A DNA stretch of 64,000 bases from an uncultured Gemmatimonadales bacterium (lineage in GTDB: Bacteria; Gemmatimonadota; Gemmatimonadetes; Longimicrobiales; Gaopeijiaceae). The translations under genes and the position numbers were made by a program. Below are positions 28,434 to 37,789 of the stretch, one piece after another. Under the pieces are notes generated by a model. The model ran no database searches. It was not told where the DNA came from and worked only from the letters and a program-made list of their open reading frames with translations. The first letter of the stretch is position 1; each line of letters starts with the position of its first letter. The DNA lies in NCBI GenBank assembly GCA_937919655.1, contig CALFPJ010000026.1, positions 62,001 to 126,000 of the forward strand, read 5' to 3'.

Positions 28434-28557
28434 GGCGCAAACGTAGAAGGGCGACGGCCCCATGGGGAGCCGCCGCCCAGTTTCCGTCACGCCCACCACC
28501 TCGCGTATGCCCAAGAAGACTCGGGACGGCAGCCCGACCGCCCGAGCAGCCCGCGCC

Positions 28558-28758
28558 TCAGGGACCGCAAACACCTCTGCCCCGTATCGGTCGCGGAAAT
28601 GCCTCGGCGTGAGCGGTCTCTAGGAGGGACATCAGTCGCATCGACTCCGATTCGGCCCCCTCCCTCCCGACACGGGCCAGCCAGTCGTAGCGCCGGGGCG
28701 ATTGTGCTCCGCGATGAGCGAGCAGAATTTGGAACGTGAGTGGCGTGATGACCGCCAT
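28558..28758 (-). pseudogene. PadR-family regulator collapsed by an internal deletion
   Basis: The 66-codon frame starts MAVITPLTFQILLA, the opening of PadR winged-helix proteins, and jumps to SPRRYDWLARVGREGAESES then MRLMSLLETAHAEAF, which resembles their C-terminal part (RRYYRLT..GR......E..RL..L+..A). The recognition helix and wing between them, about 40 residues, are missing, so DNA binding is presumably lost. PadR genes often accompany ADOP permeases, which are also damaged in this window. Confidence 0.5.
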
Positions 28759-28852
28759 GGCGCCTCCAGCTATCTAAGTTGAAGCTGTATATTCCCTTAT
28801 CTATTGATTGGATGACTATGCCGGGTCAGCGGTTGGGCGGAGATTGACTGCC

Positions 28853-29887
28853 ATGGATCTTCAGTTGGGACTTTTCGGCGATGACCCGCCGAGTGACGCG
28901 GCGGTGCCGACGCCGAAGCCGGGGACGGGGCCTGTGGCCGCGGCCCCCACGGGGCCGCACCTGACCGCCCTCGCGGCAAAGCTGTCCCCCTCGCTCAGGC
29001 TAGGGACGTCGTCTTGGAGCTTCCCCGGATGGGAAGGCATCGTATACGACCGCAAGGCTTCGCAGCGGGTTCTCGCTCAGGACGGGCTCGCCTCGTACGC
29101 GCGACACCCCCTGCTAGGGACGGTCGGACTCGACCGGACCTACTACCAGTCGATCGCCGCAGCCGACTACTTGGCCTACGCGAAAGCGGTCCCACACGAT
29201 TTTCGCTTTCTGGTGAAGGCAGATCGCCTGATCACCTCTCCCACAGACCCCGATCCCCACGGAGTCAGAGGCACGAACCCGCTCTTCCTTGACCCGGCAT
29301 ACGCTGCGAACGAAGTGGTGGGCCCCATGGTCGAAGGGCTGGGCGCGAAGGCCGGCCCCCTACTTTTCCAGTTCTCGCCGATCCCCGCGAACCTGGTTGG
29401 CGGACCGGGGCCGTTCATTGATCGACTGTTTCGCTTCTTGGACGCCTTGCCCAAGGGCCCGCTCTACGCAGTGGAACTGCGAACCGCCGCTTTCCTCACC
29501 GAAGGTTATCAGGAGGCGCTCCATTCGGCTGGCGTGGCTCACTGCTACACAGTGCACCCGGCCATGGCCTCCCTCGAGCGCCAACTCCAACTGATCCAGG
29601 CCTATCAGCAGCCGGCGCTCGTGGTGCGCTGGATGCTGCACGCTGGCGTTCGCTACCAGGCCGCCAAGGAACGCTACGAGCCTTTCAACCAGATCGTCGA
29701 TGAGGATTCGGAGTCACGGGAGCGGATCGCAGTCGCGGTCCTCGACGCGCTGATCGCCGAGCGCGGTGTGTTCGTGATCGCGAACAACAAAGCCGAGGGA
29801 TCAGCACCCCTGTCGATCTTCAAATTGGCCGAAAGAATCGCGGAGTGGGACTTCCCTGCTTCGCCGTCAGTTACCGATCAGCCATAA
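28853..29887 (+). CDS. DUF72 family TIM-barrel protein
   Basis: The 344-residue protein has the DUF72 pattern: LRLGTSSWSFPGWEGIVYDR, VGLDRTYYQSIAAADYLAYA, FRFLVKADRLITSP, GPLLFQFSPIPAN, LYAVELRTAAFLTE and a late VFVIANNKAEGSAP in place of the usual YFNN element. The N-terminal 50 residues are proline- and alanine-rich and unlike the family. The biochemical function is not established; the fold resembles sugar or nuclease TIM barrels. The ATG at 28853 gives MDLQLGLFGDD. The 3' end overlaps the convergent M24 peptidase gene by 21 nt. Confidence 0.85.
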   Translation: MDLQLGLFGDDPPSDAAVPTPKPGTGPVAAAPTGPHLTALAAKLSPSLRLGTSSWSFPGWEGIVYDRKASQRVLAQDGLASYARHPLLGTVGLDRTYYQSIAAADYLAYAKAVPHDFRFLVKADRLITSPTDPDPHGVRGTNPLFLDPAYAANEVVGPMVEGLGAKAGPLLFQFSPIPANLVGGPGPFIDRLFRFLDALPKGPLYAVELRTAAFLTEGYQEALHSAGVAHCYTVHPAMASLERQLQLIQAYQQPALVVRWMLHAGVRYQAAKERYEPFNQIVDEDSESRERIAVAVLDALIAERGVFVIANNKAEGSAPLSIFKLAERIAEWDFPASPSVTDQP

Positions 29888-31174
29888 CTCAGTCTGAGGA
29901 CCGACCAGGTACTCAATTACCCCCTCGGCAGTCATCCGGGCGTCCTCTTCGCGATACATGGACACGGTCTGTCCGCCCCACTCCGTGACCGGCCCGCTGA
30001 CGCTGTACTCGATCGACCAAAATTCACTGAGTCGCACGGGCTCGCGAGGGTGTTGGCCGTAGCGCTCCGGCCAGTCCTTGCTGCCCCACGCGCCGACATC
30101 GTGAACCCAGTTTCCTTGGACATGGGGGTAGACGTTGCTGGTGATCCCCTCAATCGCACCCAGTTCCTGAGCTCGGGTCACGATGTCGCGCCCCAGCACC
30201 CCCGGGACGATGGTCTGCGTAATGATCTCGCCCTGCCGCGCGGACTGGGCGAAGACTCGCTGCAAGCCCTGGGGAGCCTCTGTCTCACCAGGTCGTAGCA
30301 CGTAAGCCATCTTCTGCTGATCGGTCACCAGGCCACTCAGTCTCACCCCGAAGTCGACGTGCAGCAGGTCGCCGGGCTGGATCACCGGGTCGTCATGGTC
30401 ATCCAAGGCACCTTCCACGCCCTGCCGTTGGATGTCGAACGACGCCGGAAAATTGAACTCCAGGTCACGCCGCATCCATTCGTCTTTGACCCACCAGTAC
30501 ACGTCCATGAGGGTCGTCTGACCGGGGGTGATGACCTCTGAGGAAAACGCCGTGCGAAGAATATCCCACGTCGCTGCGGCGGCCTCCTCAGCGATCTCTA
30601 TTTCGGCTGCCGTTCGTGTACTCACATAGTCGATGAACATCGGCTCCGAGCTCACCACGCGGGGCCCAAACCGATCGCCCAGGACATTGAAGAGATAGTC
30701 GGCGAGTTCTGCGCTGAGGCCGTCCGCCATGGAGATTGAATACGACTGATTGATGGCAATCGTCTCGGGGTTTCGTTCCTGGATGTAACGCCGCAAGTGT
30801 GGCGCGAGCCCTTCTTCCCCGTACCCCGTGATCTCGTTGTAGAAGAGTTCGAGGTGCCCAGAGAGGTGCGTTCCAATAACGGTAGTCTCCAGTCGAGTAC
30901 CGTTGTCGTAGAACAGATAGGCGTTTCGGTGGCCGTACCAGCCACTGATCCCGTAGCCACCGAACAAGTCGAGTGCGGGGTCAACGTTGTTCTCGCGGCT
31001 CATGATGATCCACAGGTCGACGCCGTGCTCGCGCATGGTCGGCAGAAGATGCGTACGCATCTTCTCGGCCTTCACACGCCATTCGCGCAGGTCGCGCTCG
31101 CGGGACAACCCGGCCTGGGCGGACAATGGTGTGGCGATCAGAACAAGCGACAACAGCAGAATCACACGACGCAT
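29867..31174 (-). CDS. Secreted M24-family peptidase (Xaa-Pro type)
   Basis: The 435-residue protein has a Sec signal (RRVILLLSLVLIATPLSAQA) and an N-terminal creatinase-like domain, followed by the pita-bread fold. Likely metal ligands are Asp in LHVDFGVRLSG and in LVTDQQK, His in YPHVQGNWVHDVG and Glu in FWSIEYSVSG; at the fifth position, the last block reads GGQTVSMYREEDA, with Gln where classical aminopeptidases P have Glu. It would cleave X-Pro bonds or related substrates in the periplasm. It fits the secreted-peptidase theme of the window. Confidence 0.85.
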   Translation of the reverse strand: MRRVILLLSLVLIATPLSAQAGLSRERDLREWRVKAEKMRTHLLPTMREHGVDLWIIMSRENNVDPALDLFGGYGISGWYGHRNAYLFYDNGTRLETTVIGTHLSGHLELFYNEITGYGEEGLAPHLRRYIQERNPETIAINQSYSISMADGLSAELADYLFNVLGDRFGPRVVSSEPMFIDYVSTRTAAEIEIAEEAAAATWDILRTAFSSEVITPGQTTLMDVYWWVKDEWMRRDLEFNFPASFDIQRQGVEGALDDHDDPVIQPGDLLHVDFGVRLSGLVTDQQKMAYVLRPGETEAPQGLQRVFAQSARQGEIITQTIVPGVLGRDIVTRAQELGAIEGITSNVYPHVQGNWVHDVGAWGSKDWPERYGQHPREPVRLSEFWSIEYSVSGPVTEWGGQTVSMYREEDARMTAEGVIEYLVGPQTELWLIGN

Positions 31175-31266
31175 GGCTACCTCAGACGGTGGAGTGCGCG
31201 GCCAAGATGGTCTTCGTGGACGCTTCGGGCGAGGCCACGCCGTCCGGGAAAGGGACTAGCAGTCGC

Positions 31267-31800
31267 CTAGCGCGGCAGCCGGACCACGTTGCCGTTCACG
31301 AGATCGAGCGCGTAGAGCGAGGATTTAGGGGATACGCACCGCGCACGAATGACAGCCAGCGGCCATCAGGCGAAGCCCTCGGGGCAGTCCCGTCCGGCAG
31401 CACCAGCCCCAGCGAACCCGAACTCGTACTGGCCAGGAGGATCGAGTCATTGCGGGCGAAGAAAATGTCGTCCCCGTTTGAAGCCCACGACGGCGACGCG
31501 CCACCCTTGACCCGTCCCCACCCCCCTTCGGGCGTCGCGAGGAAGATGTACTCACCGTCGTCCATGGTGACTTGCACGGCCAACCGACTACCGTCCGGGG
31601 CCCATCCTGGGTTCGAATGGGCGATGCCAAGGGCGCTACCGACGAATGACACGTCGCTCCCATCCGCATTCATGATGTGCAGCCGTGCCATACCGTCCGT
31701 GCGCGTGGACACGAACGCGATCCGCGATCCGCGATCCGTCGGGTGAGTACGCGGGGTCAGAGTCGTGGGCAGGGTCGTCGGTGAGACGTTCGCGGCACTC
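31267..31800 (-). pseudogene. TolB-like propeller gene remnant with two frameshifts
   Basis: Three frame segments together encode the end of a PD40/TolB-like propeller. The first reads RLTDDPAHDSDPAYSPDGSR (about 31800-31737), the second SRIAFVSTRTDGMARLHIMN to WLSFVRGAYP, and the third SLYALDLVNGNVVRLPR, ending at the TAG at 31267. The first shift is caused by an extra 7-nt copy (three CGCGATC units at 31716-31736), the second by one base near 31326. The 5' portion is missing: the sequence joins the truncated amidohydrolase on the opposite strand. Confidence 0.75.
31716..31736. repeat. Three tandem CGCGATC copies causing a frameshift
   Basis: The plus strand shows CGCGATC three times in a row. 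Two copies would restore the frame GSRIAFVSTR of the propeller remnant; the third adds 7 nt. This is a replication-slippage scar. Confidence 0.8.
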
Positions 31801-32559
31801 GTCCAGGTCGGTCGGACGGAGGGGATTCCGGTCCTAGGGCATGCACCCCGTAACCTGCACTTCTCCGCGGTCATCGAGAACCGCCAGATTGGCATCGCGC
31901 ATGCCAAAGAGCTCATCTATACCCGTTTCACGTCGCTGGACACCCGCGACCTCGACGGTGTCGCTGCATCCATGGCCCAGGCTGGTACGTGGTTAACGCC
32001 GGCGTTGTCCACCTTCGGGAACATCGCGAGCCAATGGGGCACGAACGAAGGTCTCAACGCCCGCCTCAACAACGACTTGGCTAGATACGTGCCGGACGAG
32101 ATGATCAAGGCGTGGTCGGACCGCAATCCGTACACGCCTCAAGACCCGCGCTCCCGAGCGCGCATCGACGCGATGTTCGACTTTCAACATTCGCTGATTC
32201 GCTCGTTTCACCGTGCCGGCGTCCCGATGCTCACAGGGACGGACACGCCGCTGCCTGTGCTGGTGCCCGGCTTCTCGCTCCACGACGAGATCGACGCGTT
32301 GAGCAATACCGGGCTGAGCCGCTACGAAGCGCTCGCCGCCGCCACGCGAAATTCCGGGCAGTTCGTGCGGCAATACGTCGATGACACGGCCGTCTTCGGG
32401 ACCGTGACGCTTGGAGCCCGAGCAGATCTTCTGCTCCTAGAAGAGGACCCGCTCGCGGACTTGGCCCAACTGCGGCATCCGTTGGGCGTGATGCTACGCG
32501 GGCGATGGTTCCCGCGGACGGAACTGGATCAAATGCTCACGAAGGCCGCCGGCAACTAG
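31792..32559 (+). pseudogene. C-terminal half of an amidohydrolase, 5' part deleted
   Basis: About 255 residues match the second half of imidazolonepropionase/prolidase-like amidohydrolases. Visible metal-site elements are GIPVLGHAP (His), IAHAKELIY (His) and MLTGTDTPLPV (Asp). The end (VTLGARADLLLLEEDPLADL) is typical of the family. The N-terminal HxH metal site and the first 200 residues are absent. The frame at 31765 opens with codons that are antisense to the propeller remnant, so any start there is fortuitous. Loss of the HxH site would abolish activity. Confidence 0.78.
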
Positions 32560-32577
32560 CTGTCCTTCCTGGACAGC
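32559..32577. terminator. Hairpin between convergent genes
   Basis: GCTGTCC (32559-32565) pairs with GGACAGC (32571-32577) over the 5-nt loop TTCCT. It overlaps the end of the amidohydrolase remnant and precedes the convergent gene ending at 32581. No T run follows on either strand, so termination strength is uncertain. Confidence 0.5.
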
Positions 32578-32580
32578 CCT

Positions 32581-32865
32581 CTAGATCGCGTCCGAGTCCC
32601 TCGATTCCAGTTTGCGCCTGCCCGGCTCAAGGAGTCGCTCCGTGAACTCCTGCCGATCTTCCATCAACTGAAAGCGCGCGTTCATCGTCTCGAGTAGCTC
32701 ACGCATTTGATGGACCTCACTCTCGACCCCCTGATGCTTGTCGCGAGCGTAGAGTTCCAGGAGATCACCCACACGCTTGGAAATCGGGCGGAGGACGGCC
32801 ACTCCGCCCACGGTCGCGATGAATACGACTCCCACGACCATGGGAGCGATGTTTAACCAATCCAT
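32581..32865 (-). CDS. Small membrane-anchored coiled-coil protein
   Basis: The 94-residue product has one N-terminal helix (APMVVGVVFIATVGGVAVLR) followed by a charged segment with heptad-like spacing (VGDLLELYARDKHQGVESEV, then HQMRELLETMNARFQLMEDR). Small proteins of this form occur next to sigma or PspC-like genes, but no such partner is present and the family is not recognised. The ATG at 32865 was chosen because the helix begins there. Confidence 0.55.
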   Translation of the reverse strand: MDWLNIAPMVVGVVFIATVGGVAVLRPISKRVGDLLELYARDKHQGVESEVHQMRELLETMNARFQLMEDRQEFTERLLEPGRRKLESRDSDAI

Positions 32866-33053
32866 GACTATCCTCTTTGCGCTGTGAGAACGCACAGGGG
32901 GGTCCTGGCGTCGATCCGTCCTACGGTGCAGGAGCGGCGCGTCCGTTTCAAAGTCGACCGCAGCGTGCCAAACGGTCAAGCGCCTCGCTACATTCAAGCA
33001 CCACCCAATCCGCACCACCTACTCAGCGGTACCCGCACAGTCGAGTGAAGCCA

Positions 33054-33566
33054 ATGATGATCAAGCACCCGAGTGCACTATTCACTGTTCTCGCTCTCTC
33101 CATTACGGCGTGTGGGCCCCCTGACTCCGCCGAGGCGAACACGCCACCTGACGGCGCACCCGTGACGGCCGTCGTCGATGCTCAAGATCTACCCGCGGTG
33201 CTCGTTTATAAGAGCGCGAGCTGTGGGTGCTGCAACGGCTGGGTTGAGCACATGCGAGCCGCAGGGTTTCAGGTTGAGACGAGGGACGTTCGCGACCTCA
33301 TGGCGGTCAAGATCGATGCAGGCGTACCCACCGCCATGTCGTCCTGCCACACGGCCCTCATCGATGGCTATGCCGTCGAAGGGCACGTTCCGGCAGAGCA
33401 GATCAAACGGATGCTGGCCGAGCGCCCTGACATCGCAGGGCTTGGCGTACCGGGAATGCCCACGGGATCACCAGGCATGGAAGGCCCGAGGGGCGAGCCC
33501 TACCAAGTCCTGTCCTGGGATCATCAGGGGCAGCCGGCGATCTACGCGGAGATCGATCCCCGCTGA
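33054..33566 (+). CDS. DUF411 metal-binding lipoprotein
   Basis: The 170-residue protein has a lipobox (ALSITAC) and the DUF411 pattern: VYKSASCGCCNGWVEHMR, the motif VPTAMSSCHTALIDGYAVEG, HVPAEQIKRMLAERPDIAGL and the glycine-methionine-rich GVPGMPTGSPGMEG. The CGCC and SSCH residues are the likely copper ligands; DUF411 proteins are linked to copper handling or resistance. Two adjacent ATGs (33054, 33057) are possible. No other copper gene is nearby. Confidence 0.88.
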   Translation: MMIKHPSALFTVLALSITACGPPDSAEANTPPDGAPVTAVVDAQDLPAVLVYKSASCGCCNGWVEHMRAAGFQVETRDVRDLMAVKIDAGVPTAMSSCHTALIDGYAVEGHVPAEQIKRMLAERPDIAGLGVPGMPTGSPGMEGPRGEPYQVLSWDHQGQPAIYAEIDPR

Positions 33567-33638
33567 CGCGGACTACGCCTTAGGCGTGGCCCGTCGCGAC
33601 TACCGCGCTGGCGCACAGCTTCTACCGCACTGGCACGG

Positions 33639-34316
33639 TCACCGCACGATGACGGGAGTCGTCACCTTACGGTCGCCTACCTGAAGGGTCAGCGTCGCCT
33701 GTCCCGGCGACCCTCCGCCGACGCTGATCGAGACCGACGATACCACCTCCTGCCTGCCAACCATGAGGAAGATCTGGGGGTTGGAAGTGCGCCAGGAGAT
33801 GCGGTAGCCGGTCGCTGGCACCTCGTTCCCGTCGAGCCCGATCAATATGGGTCTGACGGGGATGCGATCTTCAAAGCGGTTCATGCCCGCCGCCAACTCA
33901 ATATTGGAAGGCTCAATCCGGATTTCGGCCAGTTCTGCGGGCTCAACATAAACTCTTCCGATTCCTGAGCCGCGCCCCAGAGTTACACGCACATTGGTCG
34001 CGCCCGCCTGCACGCCCGTCACCGTTCCGACGCTGCCCTCCGAGGTGAGCGTAGCAATCGACGAGTTCGAGACCGCCCACTCCGTCCGCTCGGCACGGTC
34101 CATCAACGGGTTCTGTCTCTGGTCCATCGGTATTGAGTTGAAGTGCCCCGTCTCTCCGGCCACCAAATACAGTGAATCGGGTGAAAGCGCCAACGAATCG
34201 ACCCAAATCGGCCCGGCGACATCCTGACAGCCGATCGCACCGACCGCTACGCCGACTGATACGGCCATCAACCGCCAGGATTTGGCTACGAACTTCGGCA
34301 CAATGCGGGTCATCAT
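33639..34316 (-). CDS. Ig-like (BIG2-type) lipoprotein coupled to the TonB receptor
   Basis: The 225-residue protein has a lipoprotein signal (VSVGVAVGAIGC). The mature domain shows VDSLALSPDSLYLVAGETG, TEWAVSNSSIATLTSEG, SVGTVTGVQAGATNVRV and a second domain with EIRIEPSNIELAAG, the BIG2 fold pattern. Its ATG shares one base with the receptor stop (TGATG), so the two are coupled. It may be a surface-exposed partner of the receptor (inference); no ligand is evident. Confidence 0.75.
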   Translation of the reverse strand: MMTRIVPKFVAKSWRLMAVSVGVAVGAIGCQDVAGPIWVDSLALSPDSLYLVAGETGHFNSIPMDQRQNPLMDRAERTEWAVSNSSIATLTSEGSVGTVTGVQAGATNVRVTLGRGSGIGRVYVEPAELAEIRIEPSNIELAAGMNRFEDRIPVRPILIGLDGNEVPATGYRISWRTSNPQIFLMVGRQEVVSSVSISVGGGSPGQATLTLQVGDRKVTTPVIVR

Positions 34317-37300
34317 CAGCGCCCTCCTCCGAGCGTCATTCGCACACCGAGCTGCATTTGCCACTGTGAATCTGGGGACACCACCGTCCACGGATCTGGA
34401 GACCGAATTGCGCCGTTCTCATCACGGGTGGGAAGAATCGCTCCACCCCAATTGGCAGGAAGTGGACTATCACACCCGAGCTCGCAGAGGTCCAAGAGGG
34501 GCACCACCGGCCTCGTCGTCTCGATCTTGCCCCAACCTGAGTTCACCATGTTGAGCAGGTTAATAAAGTCGCCCTCGAAACGGATGTCCCGTGCGCCGAC
34601 CCGAACCGTGTGAGCCACGCGTAAATCGAGCCGATTTTCCCAGGGCGCGCGGCAGCCGTTACGCGCCACGAGCGTGCCCACGTACCTCGACAAACATTTG
34701 TCGTTCTGGATTGCGTCGTTGAGTAGAATCTGGGTGAGAAGCGAATACGGACCTTGCGTCGGCTTCTCTGGCACGTGGACTAGATCGTTGGTCCGGTCGA
34801 GTGCGCTGCCATCTCCGGGGTAGCCGTCGCCGTTCACGTCGCCGTTATATACATAAGAAAATGGCAGCCCCGACTGACCTGTATAGAGCAGCGAGATCTC
34901 CGTGTCCGGAAGCCCGGGAAACGGCGTACCGAAGAAGGCCGCTACGAACTTGTGCGGCCTGTCGAAATTCGACGTGCGTAAGGGAGGCCGGTTCACGTCG
35001 AACTCGCTCGGGTTGAATCCGAAATTCGACTGCATGTCGGCAAATGTGAGGCTCATGCGGTCCCACGACCTCGCCATCGCGTATCCGAACTGGAACCCTG
35101 TCCGCTCGGAAATCCGCCCCTGCAGTTCCGCGCTGACTGACGCCGCCCAGTCCTCACCCTCGTTCGTGACGAGCAGCACCTGCTGGAATTCGCTCGTGAG
35201 GTTGTCGTAGTAGCGTCGCTCGGTGCCACCCAAACTGGACAACGCACCGTTCCCGCCTTCGAGATTGAGTTCCTTTAACCCAATCTGGTTAAGGGCTTTG
35301 TTGAACAAGAAGCCCAAGGTGAAGCTCATTCGATCATTGATTTCGTGGTCGACGGCCGCGGAGAACTTGAGGTCCTGCGGATACCGGAAGCCGTCTTCGA
35401 AAACCACCACCGAGCGCAGCTCGGTGAACGCAGGCTGGTTGGTGGTCAAGGGGTTATAGCACGAAGTCGGGTCCTGAGTAAGGTCGAGTCGTGGGGCTGG
35501 CCGGGCAGGCACGGGGTCCACGTACCAGCGCCCTTCGCACATGTGCGTGACTGACCTGAGACCATTGCTATGGAACGCGTTGGCCAGCCACACATAGGGC
35601 ACCTGGCCGGCAAACCATCCGAATCCGCCCCGTACCTGAGTGATGTGCTCACCTTCACTTTGCCAATTGAAGCCGAAGCGAGGGGAGAGCAGCGGGTTGC
35701 CGGAGGGAAGTTTGGATGTGTCGTATCCGAAGAAGTCCAGCACCTGAACGTTTTGCTCCGGCTTGCTCAGCACGTGTGGCATGTCGAGACGCAGCCCAAA
35801 TCGCATCGTGAGCCCCTTCCCTGCATTCAGCTCATGCTGCACGAACGCTCCCCACTCAAGGACGTTCATCTGAACCGCAGGGGCCTGCCCTTCCGCGAGC
35901 ACCGAACGCTGATAACGGTGTGGGGCGTTGGCCTGAAGGTCGCTGACGTTCGGGAAGTAATACTCTCCTGTGGCCCCAGGGAGAAAGCGATGTGAGATAT
36001 CGTAGTAGGACCCCGTTACCCCTAGGGTTACCACGTTGTCACTTGCGTTTCGGATGTCCAAGCTGTTCGTGACACGAACACTCGTCTGGTCCAACGCGTT
36101 GTCTTGGGCGAAGAACTGCCCACCCACGCGCACGTTGCGTCGGAACCCCACGCCCTCCAGCGAACTCCTTAACTCGACCTCTATCTGAGGGAGGTCACTG
36201 GCCGGCGTAGACGCGTCCGAACTCCGCTGAACGGTCACGTCCAGTTCGTTCGAATACCGATCCCCAAACCCTGAAAACAACTGAAACGAGGAGATGTTGT
36301 TCGTGGATTCCCTGTGCACGGTATTCGATGACAACTCATACGGGAGGAAGGCCGTTCGATTCGGCGTCTCGTCGTTCGTGGCGTGGGAAAAGACATTGCG
36401 AACCGTGAGCCTAGAGCCCCCTTCAAAGTTCCAATCCGACCTGGCGAACACGTTCGCGAGCTGCTGTCCCAACGGATAAACCCCCGCCTCTCCGACCTCG
36501 ACGCCATACTGTGACTGCATCAGATCTCCAAACGCGTCCATCGACTCTTCCGAGACCCGCACCAGGGACGAGGGGTCGCGAACGAGATTGTAGCCCGCAG
36601 GAGGCTGATTGCGGCGCTCGAATTCAGCCGCGACGAAGAAGTGGCCTTTGTCCACCACGATCGGCCCACCCACGGAGAACGCGACGAGGCTCCGATCCAC
36701 GCCGGACGCGGCCACCGGCCCAGTCGGAAGCGAGAGGTCACCCATGAGCGCCTCGGCGCGGTGCACACCCGCGATCCGGACCCGCCAGTCGTTGGTACCC
36801 GACCGGGTTACAGCGTTCATCACACCACCTGTGAACCCTGACAGCCGCACATCGAACGGGGCCACGAGTACCTCATACTGGGCGACCGCATCGATCGGGA
36901 TCAGCTTGGCTCCGGCCTGCCCGCCCGGAACGCCACCTGCGGTAAGTCCGAACATGTCCTTGCTCACCAGGCCGTCCACAAGAATCGCGTTGTAACGATC
37001 ATTCTGTCCGGCCACGGAGAACCCGCCTCCCTCCGTGGTCTTCACGAGCGGAGAGAGCACCGCCAGTTGCATCACGTCACGGGAAAGAATCGGCGTCGCG
37101 TCCAAAACCCGCTCCGTAAGGCGGGTAGCCGGACCGATCTGCCCGGGGGTGAAGATCGTCGCCCGATCGACCGCGACATCAATGCCCTCGAGTTGGAGCG
37201 CTTGAGACGAAAGGATCATCTCCAGCGTGAAGGTCTCACCGACCGATAGGGTCATCTGCTCCACACGCCCAGGGGAATGACCGATGAACTCGACGGTGAG

Positions 37301-37564
37301 TGTGTACGGCCCGCCTGGCTGCAAGAGTAGAATCAGAAACGTACCCTGGGCATTCGTAAGACCCGAGCGGGTGGCCCCCGTGTCTTCGTTGCGGATGGTC
37401 GCGGTCGCCCCAACCAGCGGAGTTCCGTCCTGAGACGTCACGGAGCCCCGCACCGCCGAAGAAGTCCGGGACTGAGCGTGGCCCTCCGACGCGAAGGTCA
37501 GAGCGAACGCGGCAAGCACTACGAGGGTGCGAAGGACGGAGTGCATGGAGTTCCAGAATGGCAT
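34316..37564 (-). CDS. TonB-dependent receptor, Oar type with carboxypeptidase-regulatory-like domain
   Basis: The 1082-residue outer membrane protein has a signal (TLVVLAAFALTFASEGHAQS) and an N-terminal carboxypeptidase-regulatory-like domain (VRGSVTSQDGTPLVGATATI). The plug starts about residue 120 (LTERVLDATPILSRDVMQLA), with QYEVLVAPFDVRLSGFTGG and VMNAVTRSGTND, followed by a large barrel. Oar-type receptors are common in Bacteroidota, Acidobacteriota and Gemmatimonadota; the substrate is unknown. A start six codons later is equally plausible. It is coupled to the downstream BIG2 lipoprotein gene. Confidence 0.9.
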   Translation of the reverse strand: MPFWNSMHSVLRTLVVLAAFALTFASEGHAQSRTSSAVRGSVTSQDGTPLVGATATIRNEDTGATRSGLTNAQGTFLILLLQPGGPYTLTVEFIGHSPGRVEQMTLSVGETFTLEMILSSQALQLEGIDVAVDRATIFTPGQIGPATRLTERVLDATPILSRDVMQLAVLSPLVKTTEGGGFSVAGQNDRYNAILVDGLVSKDMFGLTAGGVPGGQAGAKLIPIDAVAQYEVLVAPFDVRLSGFTGGVMNAVTRSGTNDWRVRIAGVHRAEALMGDLSLPTGPVAASGVDRSLVAFSVGGPIVVDKGHFFVAAEFERRNQPPAGYNLVRDPSSLVRVSEESMDAFGDLMQSQYGVEVGEAGVYPLGQQLANVFARSDWNFEGGSRLTVRNVFSHATNDETPNRTAFLPYELSSNTVHRESTNNISSFQLFSGFGDRYSNELDVTVQRSSDASTPASDLPQIEVELRSSLEGVGFRRNVRVGGQFFAQDNALDQTSVRVTNSLDIRNASDNVVTLGVTGSYYDISHRFLPGATGEYYFPNVSDLQANAPHRYQRSVLAEGQAPAVQMNVLEWGAFVQHELNAGKGLTMRFGLRLDMPHVLSKPEQNVQVLDFFGYDTSKLPSGNPLLSPRFGFNWQSEGEHITQVRGGFGWFAGQVPYVWLANAFHSNGLRSVTHMCEGRWYVDPVPARPAPRLDLTQDPTSCYNPLTTNQPAFTELRSVVVFEDGFRYPQDLKFSAAVDHEINDRMSFTLGFLFNKALNQIGLKELNLEGGNGALSSLGGTERRYYDNLTSEFQQVLLVTNEGEDWAASVSAELQGRISERTGFQFGYAMARSWDRMSLTFADMQSNFGFNPSEFDVNRPPLRTSNFDRPHKFVAAFFGTPFPGLPDTEISLLYTGQSGLPFSYVYNGDVNGDGYPGDGSALDRTNDLVHVPEKPTQGPYSLLTQILLNDAIQNDKCLSRYVGTLVARNGCRAPWENRLDLRVAHTVRVGARDIRFEGDFINLLNMVNSGWGKIETTRPVVPLLDLCELGCDSPLPANWGGAILPTRDENGAIRSPDPWTVVSPDSQWQMQLGVRMTLGGGR

Positions 37565-37581
37565 TTTGATCAGGAGAACCG

Positions 37582-37698
37582 CTAGTTATCACTGCCGGAG
37601 TTCATTGTCGCAAGAGCGCAGATCACCGCCGTGTGTAAGTACGACAGCGCCTTCGCCCGATACGTTGAGACCGCCAACCGGTCATATTTGAAATTCAC
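37582..37698 (-). CDS. Possible 38-residue small gene before the TonB receptor
   Basis: From a GTG at 37698, preceded by GGAGGGGG at slightly long spacing, a frame encodes NFKYDRLAVSTYRAKALSYL, then HTAVICALATMNSGSDN and a TAG 17 nt before the receptor ATG. Third codon positions are GC-rich as in real genes here. No family is recognised. It may be a leader peptide, the end of a lost gene, or chance. Confidence 0.3.
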   Translation of the reverse strand: MNFKYDRLAVSTYRAKALSYLHTAVICALATMNSGSDN

Positions 37699-37789
37699 CG
37701 CGCCCTTGCCCCCCTCCGAGCTGGTCCCGTAGTCTCGCGCTGCGCCCCGATGCCCTTTCTTCGGGCGATCACCATCAGTGGATCGCGAC

